A DNA stretch of 38,803 bases from Trichomonas tenax (GCA_023091735.1 JALKBU010000456.1:1-38803), one strand, 5' to 3'. Counted from the stretch's first letter, positions 1 to 10,936 are shown. Notes: generated by a model not told the origin, from the letters alone. Translations and numbers: made by a program.

Positions 1-98
1 TTTTCCGCTGTGATGACTCGAAGCCAGGCGCGTTTGTCGTAGACTTCGATTTCGATAACTTGTAGCTCAAGGCAAATGATTCTATCTTTGAGGAATCA
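1..98 (-). other. Possible edge-truncated coding fragment
   Basis: On the minus strand the frame from 98 down to the left edge is open and reads with a natural-looking composition, including the stretch LELQVIEIEVYDKRAWLRVI. An in-frame TGA lies just upstream and there is no ATG, so if this is coding it is either a decayed fragment or the tail of a broken gene. The plus strand also has a short open frame here. No family was recognised. This is a low-confidence note about the edge rather than a gene call. Confidence 0.2.
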
Positions 99-149
99 GG
101 AGCCATTTGGCACGAGAAGCCCATAAAATTCTTGATTCCTCGAAGATAG
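82..149. repeat. Hairpin-forming inverted repeat
   Basis: The 17 bases at 82-98 (ctatctttgaggaatca) are the reverse complement of 133-149 except for one position, which would form a G-U pair in RNA. The loop is about 34 bases. Function is unknown. It could be a remnant of a mobile-element end or a transcript-end structure for the fragment at the left edge. Confidence 0.6.
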
Positions 150-2778
150 ATGTTCAATATGGATTATCCTACAGGAGATAAAAAATTTACTTTTGTGATC
201 AATTTGCACTTATGTTTTAAATCTAATGCCTAGTAATATTAATTATTATATTTTTCGACCTCTGAAAAAGGCAATCGAAAGTTCAAATCCTTGTGATATT
301 CTATTTATAGTATATATCATCCGTAATATATTTGTCAAGCGAGGAAGTATTTTTGAACTATTTTACAATTTTTTTTCATTGAGCTCTGCTAATTTTGGAC
401 TTCCTCGAGGAAGCTAATTTGAGAGGTTTACACAAAAGTGACACTTGAGAGGTATACAACAGTACCTCATTAATTTTGTTGGAAAATTATTTTGACATGT
501 AAGTATAACTTTTGACTTCTGTCATGTAAATTGGCAAATATGAGATCTCAAATCTTCTCGAAAGGTGACTTATTCTCTCTATTAAATGGCACGCTAGTAG
601 ACCAAAAGGTACAGAATGTTGAATAGCTAACACTGCAAACATTCGCCACCTTTTCATCATCAATATTTTCTTTCACTGCGATTTGGAGATATGATAGTAC
701 AAGATAAGCTTGCTAATTTGGTTTTGTTTTTAAGCTAAAGCCAAGTTTTCAAATTGGGAGTGTTTTACCTGTATTTTGTTTTAACTTCGAATTTAGAACC
801 TTAAAAACGATTTTTGATTTTTTTTTGTGAAATATAAAAATTGCATGACATATGGCAAAATTTTTATATTTGCAAAAACCGAAAACACAGCCGAAAACCT
901 AACCGAAAACAATTTCAATATGAACATATTTGAATCTTGGCAGTTATTTTATCAGTTTTTTACCACTTTTTGCCATTTTTCAACATCCAAATACCATTAT
1001 TTTGAAGATAGCTGAAAAACAATTTAATGAGAAGAGTCATATCAGTAACACCAACTTCTATAACAGATGATGGAATGATAAAACAAAATTTACCATGCAG
1101 GAATTCATCAATTATTACATCTGCAAATTTTGAAAAGGTGACATATGATGTAAAGTGAAAAAAGAGAGACATTTCAATGCAGAAAATCTGACAATCCGAC
1201 ACTTTACAACGTGACTTGTTGGCACGCAAAACACCAGAGGATGACATTAGAACAGTAGATTATTTATTCGGTAATAGTGTCAATACATATTATTATTTAG
1301 AGCGTACGATAAATTTTATTTTTATCTTCTGTGATGCTTGCAAGGAATTTTCAAACCTGTTTCAGATGGCTTTGATTTTCTTGGATCAAGGAACAAAACT
1401 ATATAACATTCATAACAATGATAATTTTTACAAAATTATTAAACATCTAATATAAATATCGACCCACATACAGGGCTTGTTGAAATGGAGTTATTTGGAG
1501 AATTTGGTTTTGTATGACTTATGTACAATTCAGAAACCAAATTCATGTTTTAATCAGCATGTCGACTTCCATGAAAATTCACGCCTGTAATACACATAGT
1601 GTTTGACACAAAAATATTGAGGGGGAGTAACCCTACCCCTAAATAAATAAATTCTATAGCCAAAATGGAGCTATATCATCAATGTGGTATTCATGTCTAC
1701 GACCCCACCTAAAAACTTCAATTTGGCTAATCTTTATCATCGATATTAAATCGATCTTTAAAAATTTTGCAAGGAATTGTGTGTGCTGATGAATGCTTAG
1801 AGCAGACAATTAAAGTCTTAATATCATCAATTATCTAGGTTGCAAATAGGAAATTTGTAATTTATCAATTAAAAAAGAGCTCTGAGTATAATGTTTATGC
1901 TTTAATCGTAAGGCATATCGATTTTTAAGAACGTTGTTTGTTTGATACCTTGAGAAAAAAATAAAAATCGAATTTTCCGTATATTTATCAAAATATTTTC
2001 ATGGGCTATCATGTAATTACGATGCAAGTCATAACATTAGTTGATTTACTGTGCAAATGCGAATAATGTTTAACAATGACAATAAAAAAGTCGAATAAAA
2101 CATGAAGCAAGAGGAAATGTACGATGAGAACGGATGTGATACATCCATCAGCAGTAGTTGACTGGGAAAAAATTGATTAAAATTACCAAATATTATTAAG
2201 TTGGAAATCGTGAGACAGGTGCCGGAGATTTGGCTGCCAGACCTAATTCGCTCATGTGTTAGCTTAGTTTTCGAGCCTTAAGAGTTTGGAATGAAGGCCC
2301 CATCATTGGGATTCATGTTTAAAAATAGGGGGTGAAAAAGGGTCTGATTCCTGGATTATCCCTTTTTAAGGGTAAAATTGAATGGTGTGCATCTATCGTC
2401 GCCTTTTTTGTGTGCGACATAACCTTATACACATTCAAAAATTGAATTGTGTCTACGTTTTGGTCGTGCACAAAGAAAAATTTCGTAATCTGAGTTAATG
2501 TGACATATGTATACTATGCATAAAATGAATCATAACGGCTGACTTAAAATCTGTAAATAACATAAAAAATATCAGAAAATACAAAAATTGCACAAAAAAT
2601 TGATTTTACAAATGACAACACACACTGAACACAGGTCTCTTTCGCTTGCACACACATAACCGCTTTTTCGACATGCTTATGTTTGAACATTAAATTCTTA
2701 TACTTATACTCTTTCATCATCATAGATTTGTGATGAACCGCTTTTTGTCATTTTGAATAATTTTCTGTCTGCTTTAAT
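150..2778. other. Long AT-rich stretch, no supported gene
   Basis: Only short open frames occur here, most starting at non-ATG codons and overlapping one another on both strands. None shows a recognisable domain. A 14-base perfect palindrome (cttcctcgaggaag) lies at 400-413. The minus-strand frame at 960-1247 and the plus frame at 1216-1455 are the longest, but neither resembles a family I know. Decayed gene material is possible and I see nothing specific to support it. Confidence 0.5.
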
Positions 2779-3764
2779 ATGAAAAGATTTTTATTCATTC
2801 TCACAGAAATTTCAAAGCTTATTGATAGCAAAACAGCTCTGATATTCACTTCTATCTTTGCTTTCTTTTTGAAAATTTATGATGAATCATCAGAAGTATC
2901 AAAGATATTAATTTAAAACATTTTACCACGTTTCAAAGATATAGAATCAGTGAGCATAAATGAGTGTGTCATGCTTGGATCTATTTTGCTTGAAATTATT
3001 GTGAAACAATGTCCAGTGACCAATCAAAGATTAGAATTAATTGATATATTCTTTGATCAATATTTCGATCTGTGGAAACCCTTAGAAAAATCCTTCACAG
3101 TTATCAAGAATTCCTTCATTTCAAGTTCAATTCCTGTACCACAAATTTATGAAAAGATAGATAGGATATTAGAGTATACGTCTTTAAACGTAAATATTCG
3201 AGGTTCTTTAAAGAATTTCTTTGGGAATCAAATATTCGATTTATCACTTGATTTTCTCGAAACAATGAAGAAAAAAGCATTTATGTCGCCATGGAACGCA
3301 AAATATGCATGTCTAACAATCACAGTTTAATCAGTGTATTCAAAATCATATTCAAGTATTTTATTAGATTACATAATGAATGATTTTGTGGTTGCTATCT
3401 ATGATAACAATCCATGTGTTCAAAAAATATCTATCCTTGCCATTTATATTGCATTCTAATAAGAAAATATGATTCTTCATTCTTTGACAATTATGTCAGT
3501 AATGTATTTGATGAACTTAAAGCCAACAAAGACACTAGCACATTGAAAGGACTCGTGATACTTGTAAGTTTCAGAAAATACTCGGACTTCCCTCAGCGGT
3601 TCCCAACACTATTGGCTGAAATAGAAAGATGGCACCACTCGAACACAAAATTCTCTTCTTTGAGTTCAATGCAAGTCAATGGCTTCTTTAAGTTTAACAG
3701 TTTCATCGAAAATGAAGAAATTGACCAGTACAGGTACTTGTTCAATAACTCTTATCATACATAA
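2779..3764 (+). pseudogene. Broken gene resembling the C-terminus of proteasome activator Blm10/PA200
   Basis: One frame runs from an ATG at 2779 through in-frame TAA stops at 2914-2916 and 3328-3330 to a third TAA at 3457-3459. The sequence then continues in another frame from about 3414-3460 to the TAA at 3762-3764. The decoded pieces are helical and HEAT-like. The last segment has the order of the PA200/Blm10 C-terminal domain: a GLVxLV helix, a Y..P...PxLLxE motif, a histidine-rich turn, a poorly conserved loop ending in F.FN, then an E..QYRYLFNNSYH tail comparable to the family's ...LLVSPCYYA ending. Blm10/PA200 proteins are about 1800 residues or more, so only the end is present. Several stops and a frameshift make this a remnant. 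The family assignment is from memory of the domain and is moderate. That it is a decayed gene is firmer. Confidence 0.45.
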
Positions 3765-3890
3765 TACCTTTTAGATATTGCTCAATTGCCAAAATTCACC
3801 AATTATATATTTTAACAAACTAAAATAAAACAATTTTATAAAATACAAACAATATTTAAGTTGATATAACAAAATAATATATAAAAAATA

Positions 3891-6800
3891 TTACCACCAT
3901 GGGCACCATCCGCTAAACATTTGGCAAAGGTTTCTTTCATCCGTTGCCTGTTGAATCAAGAGCTCAACTTGATCAGGAACTTTGAGATCGCTTTTTCCTT
4001 CAAAGTCTGAGCCGCTGAGTTTATCTGATATTCTCTTCACTGCTGAAACAGCGTCATCGACTGCGAGGCTTGTGTTGTGCTTATTCTGGCGCTGAAGAAG
4101 TGGATCGTGAATGAATGCTTCAAGAAGAGATAAAATCTGGTTTCCGTTCTGTCTCATTATCTCCATTGAACTTTCACAAAGTGATCTGAAAGTTCCTTCA
4201 ATCTTAGAAACTTCTAGAGCGTTTACGAGCATTCTTGTGAGACGGAATGGAACAGTTTCTGGGTATCTGTCACGATGCATTGCAACTTCGAAGCAATCAC
4301 CGAAGTCAATATGAACAAGTTTTGCGGTATTCTTTCCAATCATGATGTTCGAGAAGTGGCGATCGCCAAGACCCAAAATATATCCAGACATCGAAGTGAT
4401 TGCCATAGAACTTGCATACGTCGATCTCCTAAGCAGCCACGATGAAGTCGAAGGTGCAGAGCTGAGAAGGATTTTACGAACATCAAGGCCATCAGTTGCT
4501 TGAAGGCCTTTCTTGAACGCAACAATTTTATCTTCAAGCTTCAATGTATCATAGTTTGGAGCATAGTTAATTGAAGCCTGTTGTTCAGCTTGGATCTTCA
4601 CTCCACGCCTCTTTCTATATTCTTTAACTGCTTCGTGAAGTGTTCCGCAATCTTTGACCCATCCAATGAGACCGACTTCTCCTGTAATTGGAACAACATT
4701 GTAAGTGGTTAAGCTCAAGAATGGTTTCATTCTGATTGATGATTTATCGATCAAAGTGTTAATGAAGTGGAATAATTGCATAACACGTTCATCGAGTCTT
4801 GTATCTTCATGAGCCTTGAGAAGGAACTTATATCTGACGCCATCATTCCCATCGATGCAGATTTTACGAGGACGTTGCTTCGAATTAATGATTCTCACAA
4901 CATTCTTGAAGCTCGAGACAGTAACAGGAGATTTAGCATAATCGTATGTACCAGGAACAGCTAAATCACTGTTCTTTAACTTATAAAGAACAGGAGAGAC
5001 TTCAGAAAGAAGTAATTCATTCATCTCAGAGCAAACTGTTCTCAAGTTGTTGAAAACTGTTGAAAGATGTTCCCAAGCTTCGTGGAGAGAGCCTTCATCA
5101 TTATTATTTGCGTCCTTCTCGAGAAGATCGAAACTCAACTTGAGTGATGAATAATTCTGTGCAAAGAATTTGGATTCGAAGCAGGTTTCGCACTGCTGAT
5201 TGAGAATATCTTTGATCGGTTGAAGACATTTAAGCATCTTTTCTTTATGAATATCAGGGCAATATTCGTGAGATGCATCGTCAATGCACTGGAAAGTGAG
5301 TTCATACCATGAAACAGAAACGCGCATCATTTCAGTGGCAATTGCAGAAATCGATGAAGTGATATTTGTGTATTTCGATTCTAATTTTGCGAATATCTTT
5401 TCAGCAATTCCACGTCTTGTTTCATTATCACTCTTCAACTGAACCATCATAGGATACAAAATGGCGTTTGGATGCTGTTCGCCAATACTATAGAGAAGAT
5501 CGAAGAGTGCTTTGTGAAGAGGAGTATCATCTCTTGTAAGTCTTGCGATTATTTGTGGAACAATATCAATCCATTTATGCGGCAAAACATTCTTGCTTTT
5601 CTCAGCGAATATCTTTATGAAACTGCTGTCATTCTCGTTAACCATGAATAAGATGTTGAGGATTAATAAGCTCAATGAAACTGGGCGTGATTTGCATGCA
5701 ACAACACCACTTATTGCGCCTGTTAAAGCATCTTCTAAGTATTTCTGGTTATGCGTTTGCTTGTAAAGTCTCAAATTTGTTCTCGACCAATTTTCGAATG
5801 TTTCAGAGTTCTTTGCAAAGCCAATAACGCTACTCAATACTTGGCGAACATTGTCACTATTATCAACCCAGTTTGAGAGAATGTTTGCACACTCTTCAGC
5901 AAGATCCTGATCAGATATCTTTGCAACGATGTTCTGAAGTGAATTAACTGCAGTTAAGTTTCCTGTTTCTTTAGAAAGTCTGCATTCGATAACCGAAAGC
6001 CTATCACAGAATGTTATCTCGGTGGTTTTAACTTTGAATTTGAGATAATTCAAGATAGACTTTGTCATAGAGAAAGATTTGTTTGATAAAGTTGTCTCTA
6101 AGAAAACAAGCCATTCTTCCTGAAAATCGCATGGTTCAAAAGCAAGAGATGCAACATATAAGAATCTATGAAGGCTCTTTTGACCTTTGTTCATTAAATT
6201 AAATCTCTCCTTCCAAACTTTGCGAACATTTGAGATTACATCTGTTGCACGTTGACGCTCTAAAGGAATTGGAGAGAAAAGCATTTTCTTCATTTCGAGA
6301 ACATTGATGACTTCCGTTAATTGCTGATAACCATCGACTTGAGAAAGAGGTAAAATAGCTCTGTCATAGTCTTCGTTGATCGATGGGAAAAGTAAAGAAA
6401 TTCTTGCAGTTCTAAGTTCTGAAATTAAATCGAGAGCTTTTTGTTTCTCGTTCTTCATAACAAAGAAGATGGCGAGATACCACTTATATTCATCATTATC
6501 ATATTCATACTTTTGCTTAGAAAGCTGTTCGCAGCTCGTCATGAATGATTTGTAATCAAATAGATGTAAATCAGCAGAAACTCTCATAACTATATCAACA
6601 TTTTGAAGGGCTCTGATTTCATCGAATCTCGTAAGTTCAGACAAAAACTTAACACGACGATTAATCAAATTAACATCCTTCGGATGGTTTGCAAGATTTT
6701 TATCGGTAAGCTTAAGTGCTTCTTCCCACATTCCAAGTTTCTCGACCATTACATCTTGTTTGATGTCGAAGCCTTTCGTGTAACTGACTTTCAAAACACC

Positions 6801-9374
6801 GGCAGCTGCAAGTGGAAGATTGAGTGTTTGATTCAAAATGATCAATTTCTCAGCAACATCAACGTTATTTTCGAACATGTTTTCTGCTGCTCTCAATGCT
6901 TGAGTGAATACTCCCGCATTTGCTGCTGATTGAGAAATATTCTCATTAGAGATTGGTAACTTGATACCAAGGATTTCAAGGATCTCAAGTGCGGCAAGGA
7001 AATGTCTAACAACAGATCTCGGAGCTTCACCACCAGAAAATACGCGTTCAAAAATCTTAACAATATGGGCTTTGTTAAGTGCATCTTCGCTTGCTAAGAC
7101 ATAAACAAGGGAAATAGCCAATGGATAAATAATTCGACAAATCTCAGCATGTCTCATGCAAAGTGTATAACAAGCGGAAATAGCGCGTGATATTGAGTTC
7201 CTGACAATTCCATAGAAGAAATCATTGGACCAGTTCAACCACTGTATTTCGTCACTTGAAAGTTTTGGTGCATGAGCAACAAATGATGATTCACGAGTTT
7301 TCTGTAAAGAAGATTTCTTCTTGAATGCAGATGCTTGTGTACGGCTATCTGGAGCAACAAAGTCCATCAAGTTCTTGAATGATGATATTTTCTGGCCATT
7401 CTTAAGAACAGTAATAATTTCTTTCAATATTGGATGACTAAAGATATCAAAGATTGAAATTAATCGCGGCAAAAATAGCAAAAATGAAAGTCCTGAATGA
7501 GCTGCAACAATGCAGATAATATCAAGCAATTTCTCTTGCAATGATGAATCCCGCTTCATTAAATCGATCAAAGTCTGAATGATTTGTCCCGAAAAATTCG
7601 CAGTTCCACCATTAATAAAGATGAATCTCGTTTTAGTGAGAACATCGTTGATAATTGACGACTTTGCATTATATGATATCCAAAGCAGCATTGGTGGGTA
7701 AATAATGTGAGTGATTGACGAAACTTGAGCACCAAAACTTACAAAAACAGAGAAAACTGCATCAACAGTCCTTTCATCATATGACATAAAGCCATTAATG
7801 AAAACTGTAGCAATCCTCGGAATAAATGGAGTAACAGCGTCATGAGTACTATTAACGAGCCAATCAGTGATCCTCAGAAGTTGGCTCTTATCGAGCTTGG
7901 ACCATTTCTGGCAAACAAAATCTATAACGTGTGGAACTAAAGGTCTAAATCTATCACCTAAAACAGCAATGAGTGTTGTGATGTTAGATAATAAAATATT
8001 TGATGTGCTTGGACCTGAATATGTCAATAAATCATTCATCTGTTTGATTAATGTACTTTCAAGCAATTTTCCGAATTGAGATTGAACTTTGATAACTGTG
8101 AGCAAAGCTTCGATCGCAGAAGCATGAAGTGCTGAAAAAGATTCATCTCTCAAAATTCCGAATAAGAGCGAAAGAGAAACACCAACAGATGCAAAAATGA
8201 GGCAGTCAACAGGTTGATTAGATTCCAACAGTGAAATGAAGTATGATGTTGAATGAATTGTCATTGCATTGTGAACTAAATCTCCTTCAAACGCTTCCTT
8301 CTTAACAGAACCAATTTGGGAAATTACAGCCAAAAGTGTTGATCTAGTAATGTCCGATTCATTCAGTCCTCCTAAATCAAACAACATTTTAACAAGATAG
8401 AAGTTTTCTTTGTATATGCTGAACATCAAATTTGTATATTTAAGTGCTGACATAATAAGGTCTAAGGCAGCATCTAAGCGCTTCTTTGAAGAATGTATCG
8501 AAAGAGATGTTGAGATATGATCTTTAACAAGTTTAACTGAGTCGATTTCTGTGGATGAGAATGCAATAATATGAGCCAAAAGAGATAATGCGCATGTAGG
8601 AAGTTTCTTCTTATAATCGATTAAATGAACAATAATAAATGATGAGAAAGGAGTGAATAATGCATTCAAAAATGCGTCATTATGATCTTCCAGTGCTGTT
8701 GTTATCATTAGCATGGAATAAATCGCGCGTTTTGTGAGTTCTGATTCATTTTTCATGATTGTTACTTGCTCAGCAAGGAAGTCTTTAAATATTTGAGCAA
8801 CACGAGAGTCTGAGACATGGACTGCCAATAAGTCTAAGGCTGCTTTTCTAATGAAAGCTTCTTTATCTTGCAATAAAGTCTTTATTGGAACTAATAACTC
8901 GTCTTGGAATGGCTGCACTAATGAGCATGCACGAATAAGCTTAAGTTTGAGATCTGTACTTGATTCTGTGCACGCTGCACTTAACATTAATTGGAAATAA
9001 TCGTTACTCGGTTTCTTGCTTGTATAGAATGAAATAAAAGAAGCAGCAGACATTCTAACTGTAAATTCTGGATGGTTGAGGTATAAAAGGCACTGATAAA
9101 TCATTGGAATTGAGAAATAATTTGCCGAGATATCTAATTTAATGAAAGAATTGCAATATGTAGTAATCTGTTGTGAAGTAGATTGAGAAAGAACAATAGA
9201 ATTCGCATAATTAATAACATGTGTATGAATAAAATTCGTTGTTTCAGGATTATTTTTCGTAAGTTTGTAAAATCCATCTACAATGAGATCTGTAAGTTGC
9301 TGTTTGAATATGTGAACAAAATCATGAGGATTTAACTCCAAAACGGAATTAATTGCAATTAATGCGTAACACGC
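3891..9374 (-). CDS. TOR: Target of rapamycin (TOR) kinase, main part: HEAT, FAT, FRB, kinase, FATC
   Basis: This is the C-terminal five-sixths of a TOR-type PI3K-related protein kinase, the growth-controlling serine/threonine kinase of TORC1/TORC2. Numbering from the ATG at 10466, HEAT repeats fill roughly 376-1000 and the FAT region follows. The FRB lies near 1714-1815 (SWYELTFQC ... HEAWEHLSTVF). The kinase domain carries the lysine motif FLLKAHEDTRLDERVMQLF, the catalytic loop GLGDRHFSNIM (Asp about 2035, Asn about 2040) and HIDFGDCFEVAM (DFG Asp about 2054). It ends in a canonical FATC, LIQQATDERNLCQMFSGWCPWW, matching TOR rather than ATM, ATR or DNA-PK. All catalytic motifs are intact. 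The frame is continuous with the upstream ORF except for the TAG at 9375-9377. The first ATG after that stop is at 9104, inside HEAT repeats, so a separate gene starting here is unlikely. The stop is TAA. Confidence 0.93.
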   Translation of the reverse strand, partial: ACYALIAINSVLELNPHDFVHIFKQQLTDLIVDGFYKLTKNNPETTNFIHTHVINYANSIVLSQSTSQQITTYCNSFIKLDISANYFSIPMIYQCLLYLNHPEFTVRMSAASFISFYTSKKPSNDYFQLMLSAACTESSTDLKLKLIRACSLVQPFQDELLVPIKTLLQDKEAFIRKAALDLLAVHVSDSRVAQIFKDFLAEQVTIMKNESELTKRAIYSMLMITTALEDHNDAFLNALFTPFSSFIIVHLIDYKKKLPTCALSLLAHIIAFSSTEIDSVKLVKDHISTSLSIHSSKKRLDAALDLIMSALKYTNLMFSIYKENFYLVKMLFDLGGLNESDITRSTLLAVISQIGSVKKEAFEGDLVHNAMTIHSTSYFISLLESNQPVDCLIFASVGVSLSLLFGILRDESFSALHASAIEALLTVIKVQSQFGKLLESTLIKQMNDLLTYSGPSTSNILLSNITTLIAVLGDRFRPLVPHVIDFVCQKWSKLDKSQLLRITDWLVNSTHDAVTPFIPRIATVFINGFMSYDERTVDAVFSVFVSFGAQVSSITHIIYPPMLLWISYNAKSSIINDVLTKTRFIFINGGTANFSGQIIQTLIDLMKRDSSLQEKLLDIICIVAAHSGLSFLLFLPRLISIFDIFSHPILKEIITVLKNGQKISSFKNLMDFVAPDSRTQASAFKKKSSLQKTRESSFVAHAPKLSSDEIQWLNWSNDFFYGIVRNSISRAISACYTLCMRHAEICRIIYPLAISLVYVLASEDALNKAHIVKIFERVFSGGEAPRSVVRHFLAALEILEILGIKLPISNENISQSAANAGVFTQALRAAENMFENNVDVAEKLIILNQTLNLPLAAAGVLKVSYTKGFDIKQDVMVEKLGMWEEALKLTDKNLANHPKDVNLINRRVKFLSELTRFDEIRALQNVDIVMRVSADLHLFDYKSFMTSCEQLSKQKYEYDNDEYKWYLAIFFVMKNEKQKALDLISELRTARISLLFPSINEDYDRAILPLSQVDGYQQLTEVINVLEMKKMLFSPIPLERQRATDVISNVRKVWKERFNLMNKGQKSLHRFLYVASLAFEPCDFQEEWLVFLETTLSNKSFSMTKSILNYLKFKVKTTEITFCDRLSVIECRLSKETGNLTAVNSLQNIVAKISDQDLAEECANILSNWVDNSDNVRQVLSSVIGFAKNSETFENWSRTNLRLYKQTHNQKYLEDALTGAISGVVACKSRPVSLSLLILNILFMVNENDSSFIKIFAEKSKNVLPHKWIDIVPQIIARLTRDDTPLHKALFDLLYSIGEQHPNAILYPMMVQLKSDNETRRGIAEKIFAKLESKYTNITSSISAIATEMMRVSVSWYELTFQCIDDASHEYCPDIHKEKMLKCLQPIKDILNQQCETCFESKFFAQNYSSLKLSFDLLEKDANNNDEGSLHEAWEHLSTVFNNLRTVCSEMNELLLSEVSPVLYKLKNSDLAVPGTYDYAKSPVTVSSFKNVVRIINSKQRPRKICIDGNDGVRYKFLLKAHEDTRLDERVMQLFHFINTLIDKSSIRMKPFLSLTTYNVVPITGEVGLIGWVKDCGTLHEAVKEYRKRRGVKIQAEQQASINYAPNYDTLKLEDKIVAFKKGLQATDGLDVRKILLSSAPSTSSWLLRRSTYASSMAITSMSGYILGLGDRHFSNIMIGKNTAKLVHIDFGDCFEVAMHRDRYPETVPFRLTRMLVNALEVSKIEGTFRSLCESSMEIMRQNGNQILSLLEAFIHDPLLQRQNKHNTSLAVDDAVSAVKRISDKLSGSDFEGKSDLKVPDQVELLIQQATDERNLCQMFSGWCPWW

Positions 9375-10466
9375 CTATTCGCAGTCGAGTTGGTCAAGTA
9401 TTTGACTTCGTATTTTTTGTATTAATGATGTTTCTTTCGAATGATATGGCGGTTTCCGCTGGAAGAGAAAATCACTGAAAGTTAATAATAATTCTCTACG
9501 AAAAACGTTTTTCTTTTTGAGCAATTTATTGAATTCTGTTAGTATGTTGACGATAGTATCAGCGTTAAAGAGTGATGGAGTTGTTCTAAGAGCGAATGAT
9601 AAAACTTTAAGAGTGGCCAATTGGCACTCAATGTCTTTATCATGTAAATACATAAGCGGTAAAGAAACGAAAGTAAAACATGCAAGATTTTCGGGAATTA
9701 TCGATACAATTATATTCGCTGCACGAATAGCACCGGAATATTCAGTCCATTTCTTTTCACTTAGCGTAAAATTGAGACTGGCACACAGTGTGACAACACC
9801 AAAGTGCTCTCTTGTTTCTTTTTGTGAAATTGCTGCAATTAAAGCGGTTTCGGCTGCACCTCTAATATCATCGTTCGCATTATCCATACACGATCTTATA
9901 ATGCTTTGCACCTGAAAGAAGTGTTCCTCTAGTATTCCAGGAAATTTTGTTAGAAATATTTTCATCAGCATCAAACCTGATATACAACGGTCAATTTCCT
10001 TCGAATAACACCACAGCCACATAGAGTCAGCTAATGGCTTTAAAATGAGCTGGATTGATGCCCTCAAATTCTTCGTCATCCATGATAACAAATTCGCTAA
10101 TCCGTCCCAGATCTTTTGATTTGGAATCGAAGGTAAATTTATCAAATCACGAGTCATTCTGTTTGCTTTGCTGATCTTATCACCCAAATAAACGTCGATT
10201 AAAGAGTTTAAAAGAAAGATATGGTTAATTGCGGATTGTTGTTGTAAAGAAATTGCGACAAAAAGCTCATCCAAGAAGTAGTTGGCTTCATTGCTGTCCT
10301 CGGCGAGCCTGTATGTCGATTCTACATAAAGTTGGAAATTATTTTGGGCAACTTTGAATAATATTGATTCACTTTGATTAATATTATCGCACAGTTGTGT
10401 GATATATGTTTGGAGGGCACGAGGATTGACTTCTATAATTTCTTTCTTCCTGTGCTTCAAATTCAT
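9375..10466 (-). CDS. TOR: TOR kinase, N-terminal HEAT part, ending at an in-frame TAG
   Basis: This 363-residue frame sits immediately upstream of, and in the same frame as, the TOR body. The first ATG is at 10466; the frame opens slightly further upstream but only through a TTG. It is helical HEAT-repeat sequence matching the TOR N-terminus in order: the segment around IRGAAETALIAAISQKETRE corresponds to the early HEAT helices of mTOR, and IECQLATLKVLSFALR and FRRELLLTFSDFL to the next ones. It ends at TAG 9375-9377. The 11 codons after the TAG (ACYALIAINSV) continue the next HEAT helix without a gap. Joined, the locus would have 2191 codons, close to the usual 2200-2500 of TOR. The TAG could be a real nonsense mutation, a sequencing error or a read-through codon. 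No trichomonad-type intron (GTATGT...ACTAAC) surrounds it. Confidence 0.85.
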   Translation of the reverse strand: MNLKHRKKEIIEVNPRALQTYITQLCDNINQSESILFKVAQNNFQLYVESTYRLAEDSNEANYFLDELFVAISLQQQSAINHIFLLNSLIDVYLGDKISKANRMTRDLINLPSIPNQKIWDGLANLLSWMTKNLRASIQLILKPLADSMWLWCYSKEIDRCISGLMLMKIFLTKFPGILEEHFFQVQSIIRSCMDNANDDIRGAAETALIAAISQKETREHFGVVTLCASLNFTLSEKKWTEYSGAIRAANIIVSIIPENLACFTFVSLPLMYLHDKDIECQLATLKVLSFALRTTPSLFNADTIVNILTEFNKLLKKKNVFRRELLLTFSDFLFQRKPPYHSKETSLIQKIRSQILDQLDCE

Positions 10467-10753
10467 GTACCAAAATTGTTTGTCACTTTTTATTACGAAA
10501 TTTGTCAAAATCTTATTTTATTTGACATTGTTTATGAATGCTTCTGAGTTTACTGTTCGCTTCTTTGTCATTAACTTCGTTGCTATTTTCTGACAAAGTA
10601 TCCTTATTCACCTTTTTGTCAATTATCAAATGTCCATGAGTTCATTTTTCCTTGTAAATAGATATTTGGGCTCTCACATACTTATATTTTAAGTCCTCTC
10701 ATATTCAATTTTGCATTTCACATATCAAGGAATTTTGATATGACTGTTTAATT

Positions 10754-10936
10754 GGACTTTATCGGAATAAAGTAGTTTAACGGAATTAAGTAACCTTTTT
10801 CCTGATAAACTCAATTAGGAATAACAGCCTGAATTTGTCATTGGAATAATGGAGTTTATCCGATTTGCCATAAATATATGGAATCATTACCCCTATTGGA
10901 ATTAAGACTTAAGTCGATATAGTTTATTGGAATAAA
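10754..10936 (+). repeat. Left arm of 183-bp inverted repeat
   Basis: Exact reverse complement of 11234-11416. It contains GGAATAA/GGAATTAA-like words at about 10764, 10782, 10817, 10843, 10898 and 10929, often preceded by TTTA or ATT. Confidence 0.85.

Noticed and set aside
281..295. T-loop-like gttcaaatcc suggesting a tRNA
   Set aside because: No acceptor, D or anticodon stems could be paired around it.
1621..1645. Telomere-like gtaaccctacccct
   Set aside because: Only one degenerate unit, no tandem array.
9374..9375. An intron removing the TOR TAG
   Set aside because: The frame is continuous without removal, and no GTATGT/ACTAAC-type borders are present.
9517..9915. 132-codon plus-strand frame inside the TOR N-terminal part
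   Set aside because: Antisense shadow of a well-supported HEAT region.
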